Assembly (NCBI GenBank): GCA_030616425.1
Contig: JAUWXJ010000050.1
Span: 1 to 12,091 of the forward strand
Direction of reading: 5' to 3'
From: Desulfobacterales bacterium
Lineage (GTDB): Bacteria; Desulfobacterota; Desulfobacteria; Desulfobacterales; C00003060
Length of the DNA: 12,091 nucleotides
Of this stretch, positions 1 through 6,367 are shown one piece after another. Position 1 is the stretch's first letter. The number at the start of each line of letters is the position of its first letter. The notes under the pieces are model-generated. The model was not told the DNA's origin. It saw only the letters and a program-made list of their open reading frames with translations, and searched no databases. The position numbers and the translations under genes were made by a program.

Positions 1-318
1 CAAATTCTGACGGTTTCTGTTGTGAGGCCTGGTCCGACCCGATTCCCTGTCGCTCACCCGATCTCAATCACAAATCGTGAAATCCGCTTGCACTATGAGA
101 TCTAAAACACTACTATCCATAAACTCTGTTGAAATCGAGGAGCGCCTGATAATGGGTACCCGGTTGCGACCTGTGGCCTTTGAACAAAGAGAGATCGTGA
201 CTCAAATTCAGGGTTAACGGTTAAAACGTTCACAGGTTGATGGCTTCATGGTATTTATTCCATGGTACTAAGGATCGGAGTTAACCCGACAACCTGAGCA
301 GTTAGGGGAGACCAACAA
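1..318. other. Gene-free leader upstream of the UPF0182 gene
   Basis: No credible gene is seen here. A 40-codon open frame (95-217, +) has no ribosome binding site and no recognisable protein, so it is not called. The last part holds the leader of the next gene, with an AGGGGAG ribosome binding site at 304-310. A short inverted pair, ATGG and CCAT, around 250-265 is too weak to name. No convincing -35/-10 pair could be fixed. Confidence 0.5.
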
Positions 319-3168
319 ATGAACATGAAGAAAAAATTACTGATAGCTTTAGGGATCCTGGTTCTTCTCATACTATGGCCCGTACTCGCAATCTACCCCG
401 ACTGGCTGTGGTTCCTGAACCTTGACTTTTTATCCGTCTTCTGGACCATGCTCCTGGCCAAAGTGGGATTTGGCATAACAGTATGGATCCTCGTGATACT
501 TATCATCACTGTCAACCTTTTCGTAGCCAGCCGATTTACCCCGGAGAAAGGATCGGGAACTGGCCCGGGCGATGGGCCCGGGTACTTTTCCCAGTTGGGT
601 ATTTCATCAAACACCTTTAACCTCTCTTTCATGGCATTTATTCTGATTGCCAGTTTTTTCATAGCGTCAAAGGGCTCGCTTGAATGGGACACGGTCCTCC
701 GTTATTTGTATCAGAAACCATTCGGCAGCACAGATCCCATTTTCCATAAAGACATGGGCTTCTTCGTGTTTTCACTTCCCTTCTATGTTTTTATCAGGGG
801 CGGATTAATGATCCTGTTCCTGTTCGCAATGCTTCTGACGGTAATCTGGTATCTGAAAGATGGCGCGATTCAAATCACCGGTGAAATTATCCAGACCGAG
901 AACAGGCCGCCGACACTCCCTGTCATTACCATGGCGCCTCAGGCAAAAAAGCACCTGATATTCCTGGGAGGCATTATTGCCCTGCTCGTGGCCTGGGGTT
1001 TTCACCTGAAGACCTTCGGGCTTTTGTATTCAACCCAGGGGCCTGCCTTTGGCGCCAGCTATACCGATGTAAACATCAAGATCATGGCGTACCGGGGCCT
1101 GATTATTCTCTCCCTGGGCCTGGCCGTGGTCCTGTTTCTAAACAGCTTCAGACCAAGAAAGAAAATCATGTGGATCAGCCTGGCCGTCTGGATTGGGGCA
1201 GTGCTTCTGTTTTCAAACCTCATTCCTCTGGCCATCCAGAAATTCGTTGTCAAACCCAATGAACTGGATAAGGAATCTCCTTACATTGCCTATAATATTG
1301 AATATACCCGCAAGGCCTATAACCTCCATGAGATCAAAGAGGTCGATTTTGAGGTGAATGAACAACTGACCATGGAGGACGTTAGAAAGCAGGATGTAAC
1401 CATTCAGAACGTAAGGATATGGGATGAACGTCCCCTTCTCCAGACCTACAGACAGCTGCAATCCATACGGCTCTACTATGATTTCAACGACGTGGACGTG
1501 GATCGTTATGTAATCAACAACCGATACCGGCAGGTTATGCTGTCCGCCCGGGAGCTGATGTTCAACCAGCTTCCGCCCCAGGCCAGAACGTGGGTAAACA
1601 GGCACCTGGTCTATACGCACGGCTATGGGCTGGCCAGCAGCCCTGTCAATGAAGTGACCCTTGAGGGTCTTCCTCACCTCCTGGTCAAGGATCTTCCCCC
1701 TTCCTTTGATGCTGCCCTTAAAATTGAGCGCCCGGAGATCTATTACGGGGAAAAAACCGGTGATTATGTCCTTGTTAAGACAAAGACAAAAGAATTCGAT
1801 TATCCAAAAGGGGACAAGAATGTCTATACCATTTACCAGGGAAAGGGAGGCGTCCCGATCAAATCTTTCTTGAGAAGGCTCCTGTTTGCCATTGAATTCC
1901 TGGACACACAGATTCTTTTTACCACCTATCTGGGACCGGAAAGCAGGATCATGTATAACCGTCGCATTGACAGGAGGGCGGGAGCCATTGCCCCGTTCCT
2001 TGGTTATGATCGCGACCCGTATCTCGTGATTTCCGACGGCAGACTTTACTGGATTCAGGATGCCTACACCACATCCAACATGTATCCATATTCCCGCCGA
2101 TCCGTCGCTCGTTTCGACAATAGGAAGCTCAACTACATCCGGAATTCCGTGAAGATCACCATCGATGCCTATAACGGGGAAGTGTGCTTTTACCTTGTTG
2201 ATGAGAAAGACCCCATTGCCGGGACCTATGCAAAGATATTCCCCGGACTGTTCAAGCCCTTTGATGAAATGCCCGCAGACCTGAAGAAGCATATCCGGTA
2301 TCCCAGAGATCTTTTTGACATCCAGGTGGAGACCTACACCACGTATCACATGAAAGATGTGCAGGTGTTCTATAACCAGGAAGACCTCTGGCAGATTCCC
2401 GATGAACTTTATGGTGACAATCGGCAGGAAATGAAACCCTACTACATAATCATCAAGTTACCGGAAGGGGAAAAGGAGGAATTCCTCCTCATGACCCCGT
2501 TCACGCCTTCAAAGAAGGACAACATGATCGGCTGGCTGGCGGCCAGGAGCGACCTGCCAAACTACGGCAATCTGCTGGTTTACAAATTGCCCAAGGAAAA
2601 ACTGGTATACGGGCCCATGCAGATCGAGGCCAGGGTGGATCAGCAGACGGAGATTTCCAGGGAGTTAAGCCTGTGGGGCCAGAGGGGTTCCAGGGTCATA
2701 AGAGGCAATCTCCTGGCAATACCTATCAGTGGTTCGTTCATCTATGTGGAACCTATCTACCTGGAGGCCAAGCAGGAACAAGCGGGACCGCCGGCCGGGG
2801 CTGCCGCCCAGCCCAGAAAGGGCCGGACAGGCAGGGGACCAGGCGCCGTAAGGGACAGATCAAGGACTGCGGCACTGCCGGAGCTAAAAAGGGTCATAGT
2901 GGCCTTCGGAAACCGGGTAGTCATGGAAGAGGATCTTGAAAAGGCGTTGCGCAGTGCGCTTGAAGACCAGGTATCACCCACTGAATCAGCCCTGCCGTTT
3001 CTTCGTAAAAAGCTCGACCAATCCACCCTGGGCGCCCTTGCCCTCGAACACTATAACAAGGCCAGGGATTTCCTTCGCCAGGGGAAATGGGCCGAGTATG
3101 GAAGGGAACTCGAAAACCTGGAGAATGTACTGAAGCAGATGACCGGCACGGCGCAAAAACAAAAGTGA
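319..3168 (+). CDS. UPF0182 family multi-pass membrane protein
   Basis: A 949-residue protein of the UPF0182 (COG1615) family, whose biochemical role is unknown. About seven hydrophobic spans can be read, near residues 6-26, 45-70, 101-118, 149-178, 212-230, 257-276 and 283-306. They are followed by a large, mostly soluble domain, so the protein should sit in the inner membrane with a big extracytoplasmic or cytoplasmic part. Family-like signatures are FGSTDPIFHKDMGFFVF near 136-151 and VKPNELDKESPYIAYNIEYT near 311-330. The length is typical of the family. A Gly/Ala/Pro/Arg-rich linker (about 820-853) separates the main domain from a conserved C-terminal piece starting ELKRVIVAFGNRV, which ends in a charged helical tail. 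An AGGGGAG ribosome binding site 8 bases before the ATG supports this start; an ATG two codons later is also possible. It appears to be a single-gene unit converging on the toxin-antitoxin pair. Confidence 0.93.
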   Translation: MNMKKKLLIALGILVLLILWPVLAIYPDWLWFLNLDFLSVFWTMLLAKVGFGITVWILVILIITVNLFVASRFTPEKGSGTGPGDGPGYFSQLGISSNTFNLSFMAFILIASFFIASKGSLEWDTVLRYLYQKPFGSTDPIFHKDMGFFVFSLPFYVFIRGGLMILFLFAMLLTVIWYLKDGAIQITGEIIQTENRPPTLPVITMAPQAKKHLIFLGGIIALLVAWGFHLKTFGLLYSTQGPAFGASYTDVNIKIMAYRGLIILSLGLAVVLFLNSFRPRKKIMWISLAVWIGAVLLFSNLIPLAIQKFVVKPNELDKESPYIAYNIEYTRKAYNLHEIKEVDFEVNEQLTMEDVRKQDVTIQNVRIWDERPLLQTYRQLQSIRLYYDFNDVDVDRYVINNRYRQVMLSARELMFNQLPPQARTWVNRHLVYTHGYGLASSPVNEVTLEGLPHLLVKDLPPSFDAALKIERPEIYYGEKTGDYVLVKTKTKEFDYPKGDKNVYTIYQGKGGVPIKSFLRRLLFAIEFLDTQILFTTYLGPESRIMYNRRIDRRAGAIAPFLGYDRDPYLVISDGRLYWIQDAYTTSNMYPYSRRSVARFDNRKLNYIRNSVKITIDAYNGEVCFYLVDEKDPIAGTYAKIFPGLFKPFDEMPADLKKHIRYPRDLFDIQVETYTTYHMKDVQVFYNQEDLWQIPDELYGDNRQEMKPYYIIIKLPEGEKEEFLLMTPFTPSKKDNMIGWLAARSDLPNYGNLLVYKLPKEKLVYGPMQIEARVDQQTEISRELSLWGQRGSRVIRGNLLAIPISGSFIYVEPIYLEAKQEQAGPPAGAAAQPRKGRTGRGPGAVRDRSRTAALPELKRVIVAFGNRVVMEEDLEKALRSALEDQVSPTESALPFLRKKLDQSTLGALALEHYNKARDFLRQGKWAEYGRELENLENVLKQMTGTAQKQK

Positions 3169-3266
3169 CAGTGAAGATCTGAGTCTTCAATTTCCATATT
3201 CATATGTAAACGGCCATTTGTGAAACAATTGGGGTCAGCCCTTGACATGGGACATATTGTTAAAAG

Positions 3267-3294
3267 CTATCAGCGATCAGCTATCAGCGGTCAG
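3267..3294. repeat. Tandem duplication of a 14-bp unit
   Basis: The unit CTATCAGCGRTCAG occurs twice head to tail (3267-3280 and 3281-3294) with a single A/G difference. It lies in the non-coding gap after the UPF0182 gene. No function is evident. It could be a slippage product or the remnant of a longer array. Confidence 0.8.
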
Positions 3295-3410
3295 GATTCC
3301 CTCGCCCGCTCCCCTTCGGCTATGCTCAAGATCGCTCGAGCCCTCAGAGGTCACCCCAGTTAAATAATTTCACCCCGGAGAAACCTGCTTCGCGTTTCAC
3401 AGGGCAAGCA

Positions 3411-3477
3411 TTTAACCCCAGTACGATAGGTCCTGCCTACCCCGGTCAAACAATCGCCGGTTTAACCCCAGTACGAT
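3411..3477. repeat. Pair of 17-bp direct repeats, 50-bp period
   Basis: TTTAACCCCAGTACGAT occurs exactly at 3411-3427 and again at 3461-3477. The copies are followed by related words, AGGTCCTGCCTAC and GGTCCCCACCTAC. The similarity past the exact core suggests a duplicated unit of about 50 bp, of which only the start remains well conserved. Confidence 0.75.
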
Positions 3478-3521
3478 GGTCCCCACCTACGGGGCAGGCG
3501 GGGCGCGCGCATATCATCTTA

Positions 3522-3821
3522 TCAGGACTCTTCTCCCTCTTTGGAAATGATCCTGAAGGTCTCCTTGTATATACGCTCCCGTGGACCGATTGCGACAATC
3601 TCAATATGTTTCCTTTTTGAAAGCCTGTAAATAATCCTGAACCTGCTAACCTGGAAACTCCTCAATCCTGCCAGTTCATCTTTCAGGGCCTTTCCTGAAT
3701 GTGGTTCGGACAGGATTGTCTCCAGCGATCCCCTGATCTTTTTTTTGAGATGAGGGTGCATGTTTCGAATGAGTCCAACAATCTCATCCGGAACCCTAAG
3801 CTTATATGTCTTCGATGTCAT
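3522..3821 (-). CDS. RelE/ParE-family toxin, putative mRNA interferase
   Basis: A 99-residue basic protein of the RelE/ParE superfamily and the second gene of a toxin-antitoxin pair. RelE-type members cleave mRNA in the ribosomal A site; ParE-type members act on gyrase. The core order matches the RelE fold: an N-terminal strand (YKLRVPDEIV), two helices containing LKKKIRGSLETIL, then FQVSRFRIIYRL and HIEIVAIGPRERIYKE. The arginine in FRIIYR and the Arg and Tyr in GPRERIY fall where RelE has its catalytic Arg and Tyr residues, which favours RNase activity over gyrase poisoning; that assignment is inference. It starts 12 bases after the antitoxin stop with no good ribosome binding site, so translation is probably coupled to the antitoxin. 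Length is normal and the reading frame intact. Confidence 0.85.
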   Translation of the reverse strand: MTSKTYKLRVPDEIVGLIRNMHPHLKKKIRGSLETILSEPHSGKALKDELAGLRSFQVSRFRIIYRLSKRKHIEIVAIGPRERIYKETFRIISKEGEES

Positions 3822-3833
3822 AAATTACGGAGA

Positions 3834-4094
3834 TTATCTAAATAACTCCTCAAGCGTGTACAAACGTGCCCTCTTCTTCTTTAATGCAGTGAGCCCTTTT
3901 TTAATCTCCTTCATCAAGGCCGAATCAGAACGAACAAGATTGGTCTCTTTCCACCCTTCAAACTCGTCTGGGCTGACCAAAACTGCAGCAGGACGACCAT
4001 TTTTTGTGATTACGACCTCTTCATCGGTAGTGCTTACGGCATGTATGAGCTTACTCAGCTTGATCTTAGCCTCTGACAGCGATAAAGTTTTCAT
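3834..4094 (-). CDS. Phd/YefM-family antitoxin
   Basis: An 86-residue antitoxin that should bind and neutralise the RelE-like toxin encoded 12 bases downstream, and bind DNA to repress the pair. The N-terminal half is a clear Phd/YefM domain: MKTLSLSEAKIKLSKLIHAV, then EVVITKNGRPAAVLVSPDEF, the strand-turn-strand typical of the family. The C-terminal half is charged and helical (LMKEIKKGLTALKKKRARLY), as expected for the toxin-binding tail. A GGAGG ribosome binding site lies 10 bases before the ATG, much stronger than the toxin's. This fits the usual excess of antitoxin over toxin. A promoter and a candidate operator palindrome lie just upstream. Confidence 0.88.
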   Translation of the reverse strand: MKTLSLSEAKIKLSKLIHAVSTTDEEVVITKNGRPAAVLVSPDEFEGWKETNLVRSDSALMKEIKKGLTALKKKRARLYTLEELFR

Positions 4095-4110
4095 CTTAAA
4101 TAGACCTCCA

Positions 4111-4126
4111 TTTAGGTTGACCTGAA
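4111..4126. promoter_or_regulatory. Candidate autoregulatory operator of the toxin-antitoxin pair
   Basis: TTTAGGTTGACCTGAA is an imperfect palindrome with 7-base arms (6 of 7 pair) around a 2-base centre. It lies between the promoter and the antitoxin start, where a Phd/YefM dimer would be expected to bind. On the coding strand GGTC words recur around it, which could be half-sites. Inferred from position and symmetry only. Confidence 0.45.
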
Positions 4127-4134
4127 TTTAGACC

Positions 4135-4163
4135 AGATTATCAGCGCGGTTATGAATTGTCAA
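4135..4163 (-). promoter_or_regulatory. Promoter of the toxin-antitoxin operon
   Basis: On the minus strand a perfect TTGACA -35 box (4158-4163) is followed, after 17 bases, by TAATCT (4135-4140), which keeps the first, second and last bases of TATAAT. GATAAT at 15-base spacing is an alternative -10. The predicted transcript would begin close to the candidate operator. Confidence 0.55.
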
Positions 4164-4501
4164 TACGAATATAGAGATTATGTATTTGCCGCAGACCGTT
4201 CGGCAAGCTCACGGCAAGCCTCTCTTCTCCGTGTATTGAGTCCGGTGCATACTGTTGGTGCGCAGTAGATTAATTTATCTAATTATATTAGTGAATTGCC
4301 CCAAACGATTTCCATGCCACAATCTTGCTTGAAACACAATACTCTTTTTGTACTGGGAAAATACTGACAAAAAATCCGTAGTCTTCTGGAATTCTAGCTC
4401 ACCACGGAGATGCAGAGATCATTTCCTTGGCCTGAAACTATAATCGTGCGGAACGGCGATGAAGGTTGGAAATAGGGTTGGAAAATTGATTTTGCTGCAT
4501 T
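4164..4501. other. Intergenic region, no gene seen
   Basis: This stretch lies between the antitoxin promoter and the tRNA terminator. No open frame with family resemblance or ribosome binding site is visible on either strand. It is AT-rich in the middle (4260-4400). I see no repeat or structured element worth calling. Confidence 0.5.
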
Positions 4502-4523
4502 AAAAAAGGGCTGCGGCAAGCCC
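4502..4523 (-). terminator. Intrinsic terminator of tRNA-Glu
   Basis: Read on the minus strand, GGGCT and AGCCC form a 5-bp stem with a 6-base loop, followed directly by six T residues. It lies 20 bases past the tRNA 3' end and marks the end of that transcription unit. Confidence 0.75.
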
Positions 4524-4543
4524 GTAACCCTTTGATTTCCTTA

Positions 4544-4619
4544 TGGTAGTCCCAACGGGGATCGAACCCGTGTCTCTGGCGTGAGAGGCCAGTATCCTAG
4601 ACCGCTAGACGATGGGACC
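4544..4619 (-). tRNA. tRNA-Glu (anticodon CTC)
   Basis: A complete 76-base tRNA gene with encoded CCA end. The acceptor stem is GGTCCCA paired with TGGGACT (first pair G-T). The D arm contains GTCTAGCGGTCTAGGA. The anticodon stem is CTGGC/GCCAG around the loop CTCTCAC, giving anticodon CTC at 4583-4585. The T arm is ACGGG-TTCGATC-CCCGT. The GTCTAG and AGGA words in the D arm are typical of bacterial tRNA-Glu. Anticodon CUC reads GAG codons, so a separate tRNA-Glu(TTC) is expected elsewhere in the genome. It has its own promoter and terminator. Confidence 0.96.
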
Positions 4620-4645
4620 GTAAGTCCGCTACGCTCACAACTGGT

Positions 4646-4673
4646 AAATTACAAAAAAAGCCTGCCCTGTCAA
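4646..4673 (-). promoter_or_regulatory. Promoter of tRNA-Glu
   Basis: On the minus strand TTGACA (4668-4673) and TAATTT (4646-4651) are 16 bases apart, placing the start about 20 bases before the mature tRNA. The -35 box begins immediately after the TGA stop codon of the upstream phosphoglycerate-kinase-like gene. The intervening T-rich run (seven T) has no stem before it, so it is not called a terminator for that gene. Confidence 0.6.
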
Positions 4674-5987
4674 TCACTTTTGACCGGTTTTCTTTTTATC
4701 CATGAGCGCCTGTACCGGCTTCATACCAAAGGCATTGTTTTCTTCAATCGCCTTAAGGACTGATCCCCCACCTGTAAAAAAATAATAGAGGGCATTATCT
4801 AATACCGAAAGATAGAGACCAGGACACAGGCTCTTGAACTCCTGGAGGGTGTCACCACCGCCGTAAAACTTCCAAGCAGTGCGGTTTTTATCGATTGTTC
4901 GATCAATGGCTTCAGAGCCCTCAGTAAAATGGGGTGTATATCCCATGACCGCGTTGACGAAGATGGTTCGGGCCGAACTAACGACCTCAGCGACCTTTTT
5001 GTCAGAAAAAGACCTGGGATCAATGTCCAGGATATAATCATAGGATTTGCCAGGAGCAAGGTCCTGTGTCCCAATAGTTCTGTATTTTCCTCGGACCTTT
5101 TTGCCCATGGTCTTGGACGCTACAATATACGGAAGCTCAACAATCTTCTTGGACTTCTTATCCTGGGAAACAAGTTTCTTGGCTGCTTTAATATCAGCCT
5201 CTGAAACACCGGCAATCCGAACATTGTACTTGGCACACAGATACGTATTGTAAATAACACCGCCCAATATGAGATGATCCACCTTTTTGTAAATTTCATT
5301 GAGTGGACCTATCTTGGTGTCATATTTGGCACCCGCCACCACAGCCACAAAAGGACGATCAGGGCGAAGGACCTTGCCGAGGTGGACAATCTCTTCTTGC
5401 ATGAGAAAACCCGCATATGAAGGAAGGTGACTTGCAATGTCGTAAGTCGATGCATGGGGTTGCCATGAGCCGAATGCATCATTCACAAAAACGTCTGCAA
5501 GTCCTGCCAGCTGTCGAACAAAGGACTCCCTGGCCTCCCCGGTTGCTTCTTCTCCCTCAAACCACCGGGTATTGGGCAGATAGATCCCGCCGATTTTGTG
5601 CTGCCTAAGTTCCTTGATAGCCAGATTAATAGAAGTATCAATCCCGAGAATGCCACGTCTGCCTTCAGTCCGAAAGGTGGGTACATATATCTTGGAGTGG
5701 AGTTTACGTTCCAGGTAGGCAACAATCGGCTCTATGGAGGTAGAAGGATCGCAGGCTATCTCCCCACTCTTTTTGTCTCTAGGCCTTCCTACGTGGGTCA
5801 TGAGTATAATCCGTCCGCCCCTCTCAACAATGTTATAAAGCGTACCGATAGTGCGGTCAATGCGGTAAGGGTCTCGGATAATCCCGTTCTTGACCACATT
5901 GTGATCAACACGAACCAACACGACTTTGCCGGCCAGATCCGCATCCTGAATCACAGGGAGACGATTCTCATCCCGTTTTTTTCTCAT
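4674..5987 (-). CDS. pgk: Divergent phosphoglycerate kinase family protein
   Basis: A 437-residue full-length member of the phosphoglycerate kinase family. The family transfers phosphate between 1,3-bisphosphoglycerate and ADP in cytosolic glycolysis and gluconeogenesis. Recognisable motifs in order are VLVRVDHNV (24-31; the usual form is RVDFNVP), YRIDRT (41-46), THVGRP (64-69), LPNTRWFE (137-144; usual LENLRF), VNDAFG (168-173), AGAKYDTKIG (218-227), GGGDT (376-380) and TGGGS (405-409). The Asp and Asn of RVDxN, the Arg residues at 42, 68 and 141, the hinge Lys 221 and the nucleotide-site GGGD are kept. The segment after VNDAFG reads SWQPHAS, one residue shorter than the usual TAHRAHAS, and lacks its substrate-binding Arg. 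WNGPxGVFE is replaced by VNAVMGYTPHF. It could be the main enzyme of an unusual clade or a paralogue with altered substrate. It starts 27 bases after the PLDc_N gene; the ribosome binding site is weak (GAGAG). Confidence 0.85.
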   Translation of the reverse strand: MRKKRDENRLPVIQDADLAGKVVLVRVDHNVVKNGIIRDPYRIDRTIGTLYNIVERGGRIILMTHVGRPRDKKSGEIACDPSTSIEPIVAYLERKLHSKIYVPTFRTEGRRGILGIDTSINLAIKELRQHKIGGIYLPNTRWFEGEEATGEARESFVRQLAGLADVFVNDAFGSWQPHASTYDIASHLPSYAGFLMQEEIVHLGKVLRPDRPFVAVVAGAKYDTKIGPLNEIYKKVDHLILGGVIYNTYLCAKYNVRIAGVSEADIKAAKKLVSQDKKSKKIVELPYIVASKTMGKKVRGKYRTIGTQDLAPGKSYDYILDIDPRSFSDKKVAEVVSSARTIFVNAVMGYTPHFTEGSEAIDRTIDKNRTAWKFYGGGDTLQEFKSLCPGLYLSVLDNALYYFFTGGGSVLKAIEENNAFGMKPVQALMDKKKTGQK

Positions 5988-6014
5988 CTCTTAAACTCTC
6001 AATGTATTGTTTTA

Positions 6015-6212
6015 TCATTGGGTTATTCTTGTACCATGTCTCCGCCCAAAAATAAGGTAAACCGGCCCTCCAAGGTACGGAACTAAAATGACAAATATTC
6101 CCCAAAGGGCCTTCTTCTTTACAGAACCGAAATCTCGATAGGCAAGGTCCACGATTGCCCAGAAGGTAAAGATTATAGGAAAAAAGAGTATGACAATTAA
6201 GGTATGAGTCAT
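6015..6212 (-). CDS. Small PLDc_N-domain membrane protein
   Basis: A 65-residue protein with two membrane segments (about residues 4-22 and 35-56). It matches the PLDc_N pattern: the first helix ends in FWAIVDLAYRDFG, and the second helix, WGIFVILVPYLGGPVYLIFG, ends in a basic GRRHG tail. In other proteins this module precedes phospholipase D-type cardiolipin synthases; as a stand-alone peptide its role is unknown. No catalytic HKD motif is present, so it is not an enzyme by itself. GGGG 6 bases before the ATG may serve as the ribosome binding site. It lies 27 bases ahead of the phosphoglycerate-kinase-like gene on the same strand, so the two may share a transcript. Its leader contains the hairpin repeat that is also found before yebC. 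Confidence 0.8.
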   Translation of the reverse strand: MTHTLIVILFFPIIFTFWAIVDLAYRDFGSVKKKALWGIFVILVPYLGGPVYLIFGRRHGTRITQ

Positions 6213-6230
6213 GTTAAACCCCAGCTGGTC

Positions 6231-6282
6231 TTGACCGGCGTGCTCCCCGCAAGCCCCGCCCAGAAGGGCGGGGAGGCTTCAC
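6231..6282. repeat. GC-rich hairpin repeat, copy 1
   Basis: A 52-base element running from TTGACCGGCGTGCTCCCC to AGGCTTCAC. Its core is a perfect 8-bp stem CCCCGCCC/GGGCGGGG with loop AGAA (6254-6273). A competing pairing exists between CTCCCCGC at 6243-6250 and GCGGGGAG at 6268-6275. The same sequence recurs at 11470-11609. It sits in the gap between the lytic transglycosylase stop and the PLDc_N start, in the leader of the latter. There is no T tract, so it is a poor intrinsic terminator. A REP-like or transposon-end-derived repeat is the likeliest reading. Confidence 0.8.
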
Positions 6283-6367
6283 TTGAAAGCCCCCCCACGC
6301 TGAAAGCAGGAATTCGCTACACAGCCCTACGCACGGTATAGAAGATAAATATCTTGCAGCCCTCCGG

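Larger units (their letters stand above)
3169..3521. other. Intergenic region with short repeats, no gene
   Basis: This is a convergent gap between the UPF0182 stop and the toxin stop. No coding frame is supported. It holds a 14-bp tandem duplication (3267-3294) and two copies of a 17-bp direct repeat 50 bp apart (3411 and 3461). Near 3430-3510 there are GC-rich CCTGCCTACC/CCTACGGGGCAGG-like words. A weak GAAGA/TCTTC hairpin just after the UPF0182 stop (3173-3188) lacks a proper T tract and is not called a terminator. Confidence 0.6.

Noticed and set aside
95..217. A 40-codon open frame at the window's left edge
   Set aside because: No ribosome binding site and no recognised sequence; frames of this length occur by chance.
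1213..2349. A 378-codon open frame on the minus strand inside the UPF0182 gene
   Set aside because: It is fully antisense to a well-supported gene and its translation shows no recognisable domain; it is a shadow of the codon pattern.
3173..3188. Possible terminator after the UPF0182 gene
   Set aside because: The GAAGA/TCTTC stem is short and AT-rich and is not followed by a T run.
3267..3477. CRISPR array
   Set aside because: Only two copies of each repeat, different repeats at the two sites, and no cas genes in the window.
5598..6086. A 162-codon + strand open frame opposite the phosphoglycerate-kinase-like gene
   Set aside because: It is antisense to a gene with clear family motifs and has no family resemblance of its own.
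6254..6273. Reading the GC-rich hairpin as an intrinsic terminator
   Set aside because: The stem is strong but no T run follows on either strand, and the flanking sequence is repeated elsewhere, so a repeat element explains it better.
6342..6355. Perfect small palindrome AAGATAAATATCTT after the transglycosylase gene
   Set aside because: Only A/T-rich pairs and no T tract; too weak for a terminator and without context for an operator.
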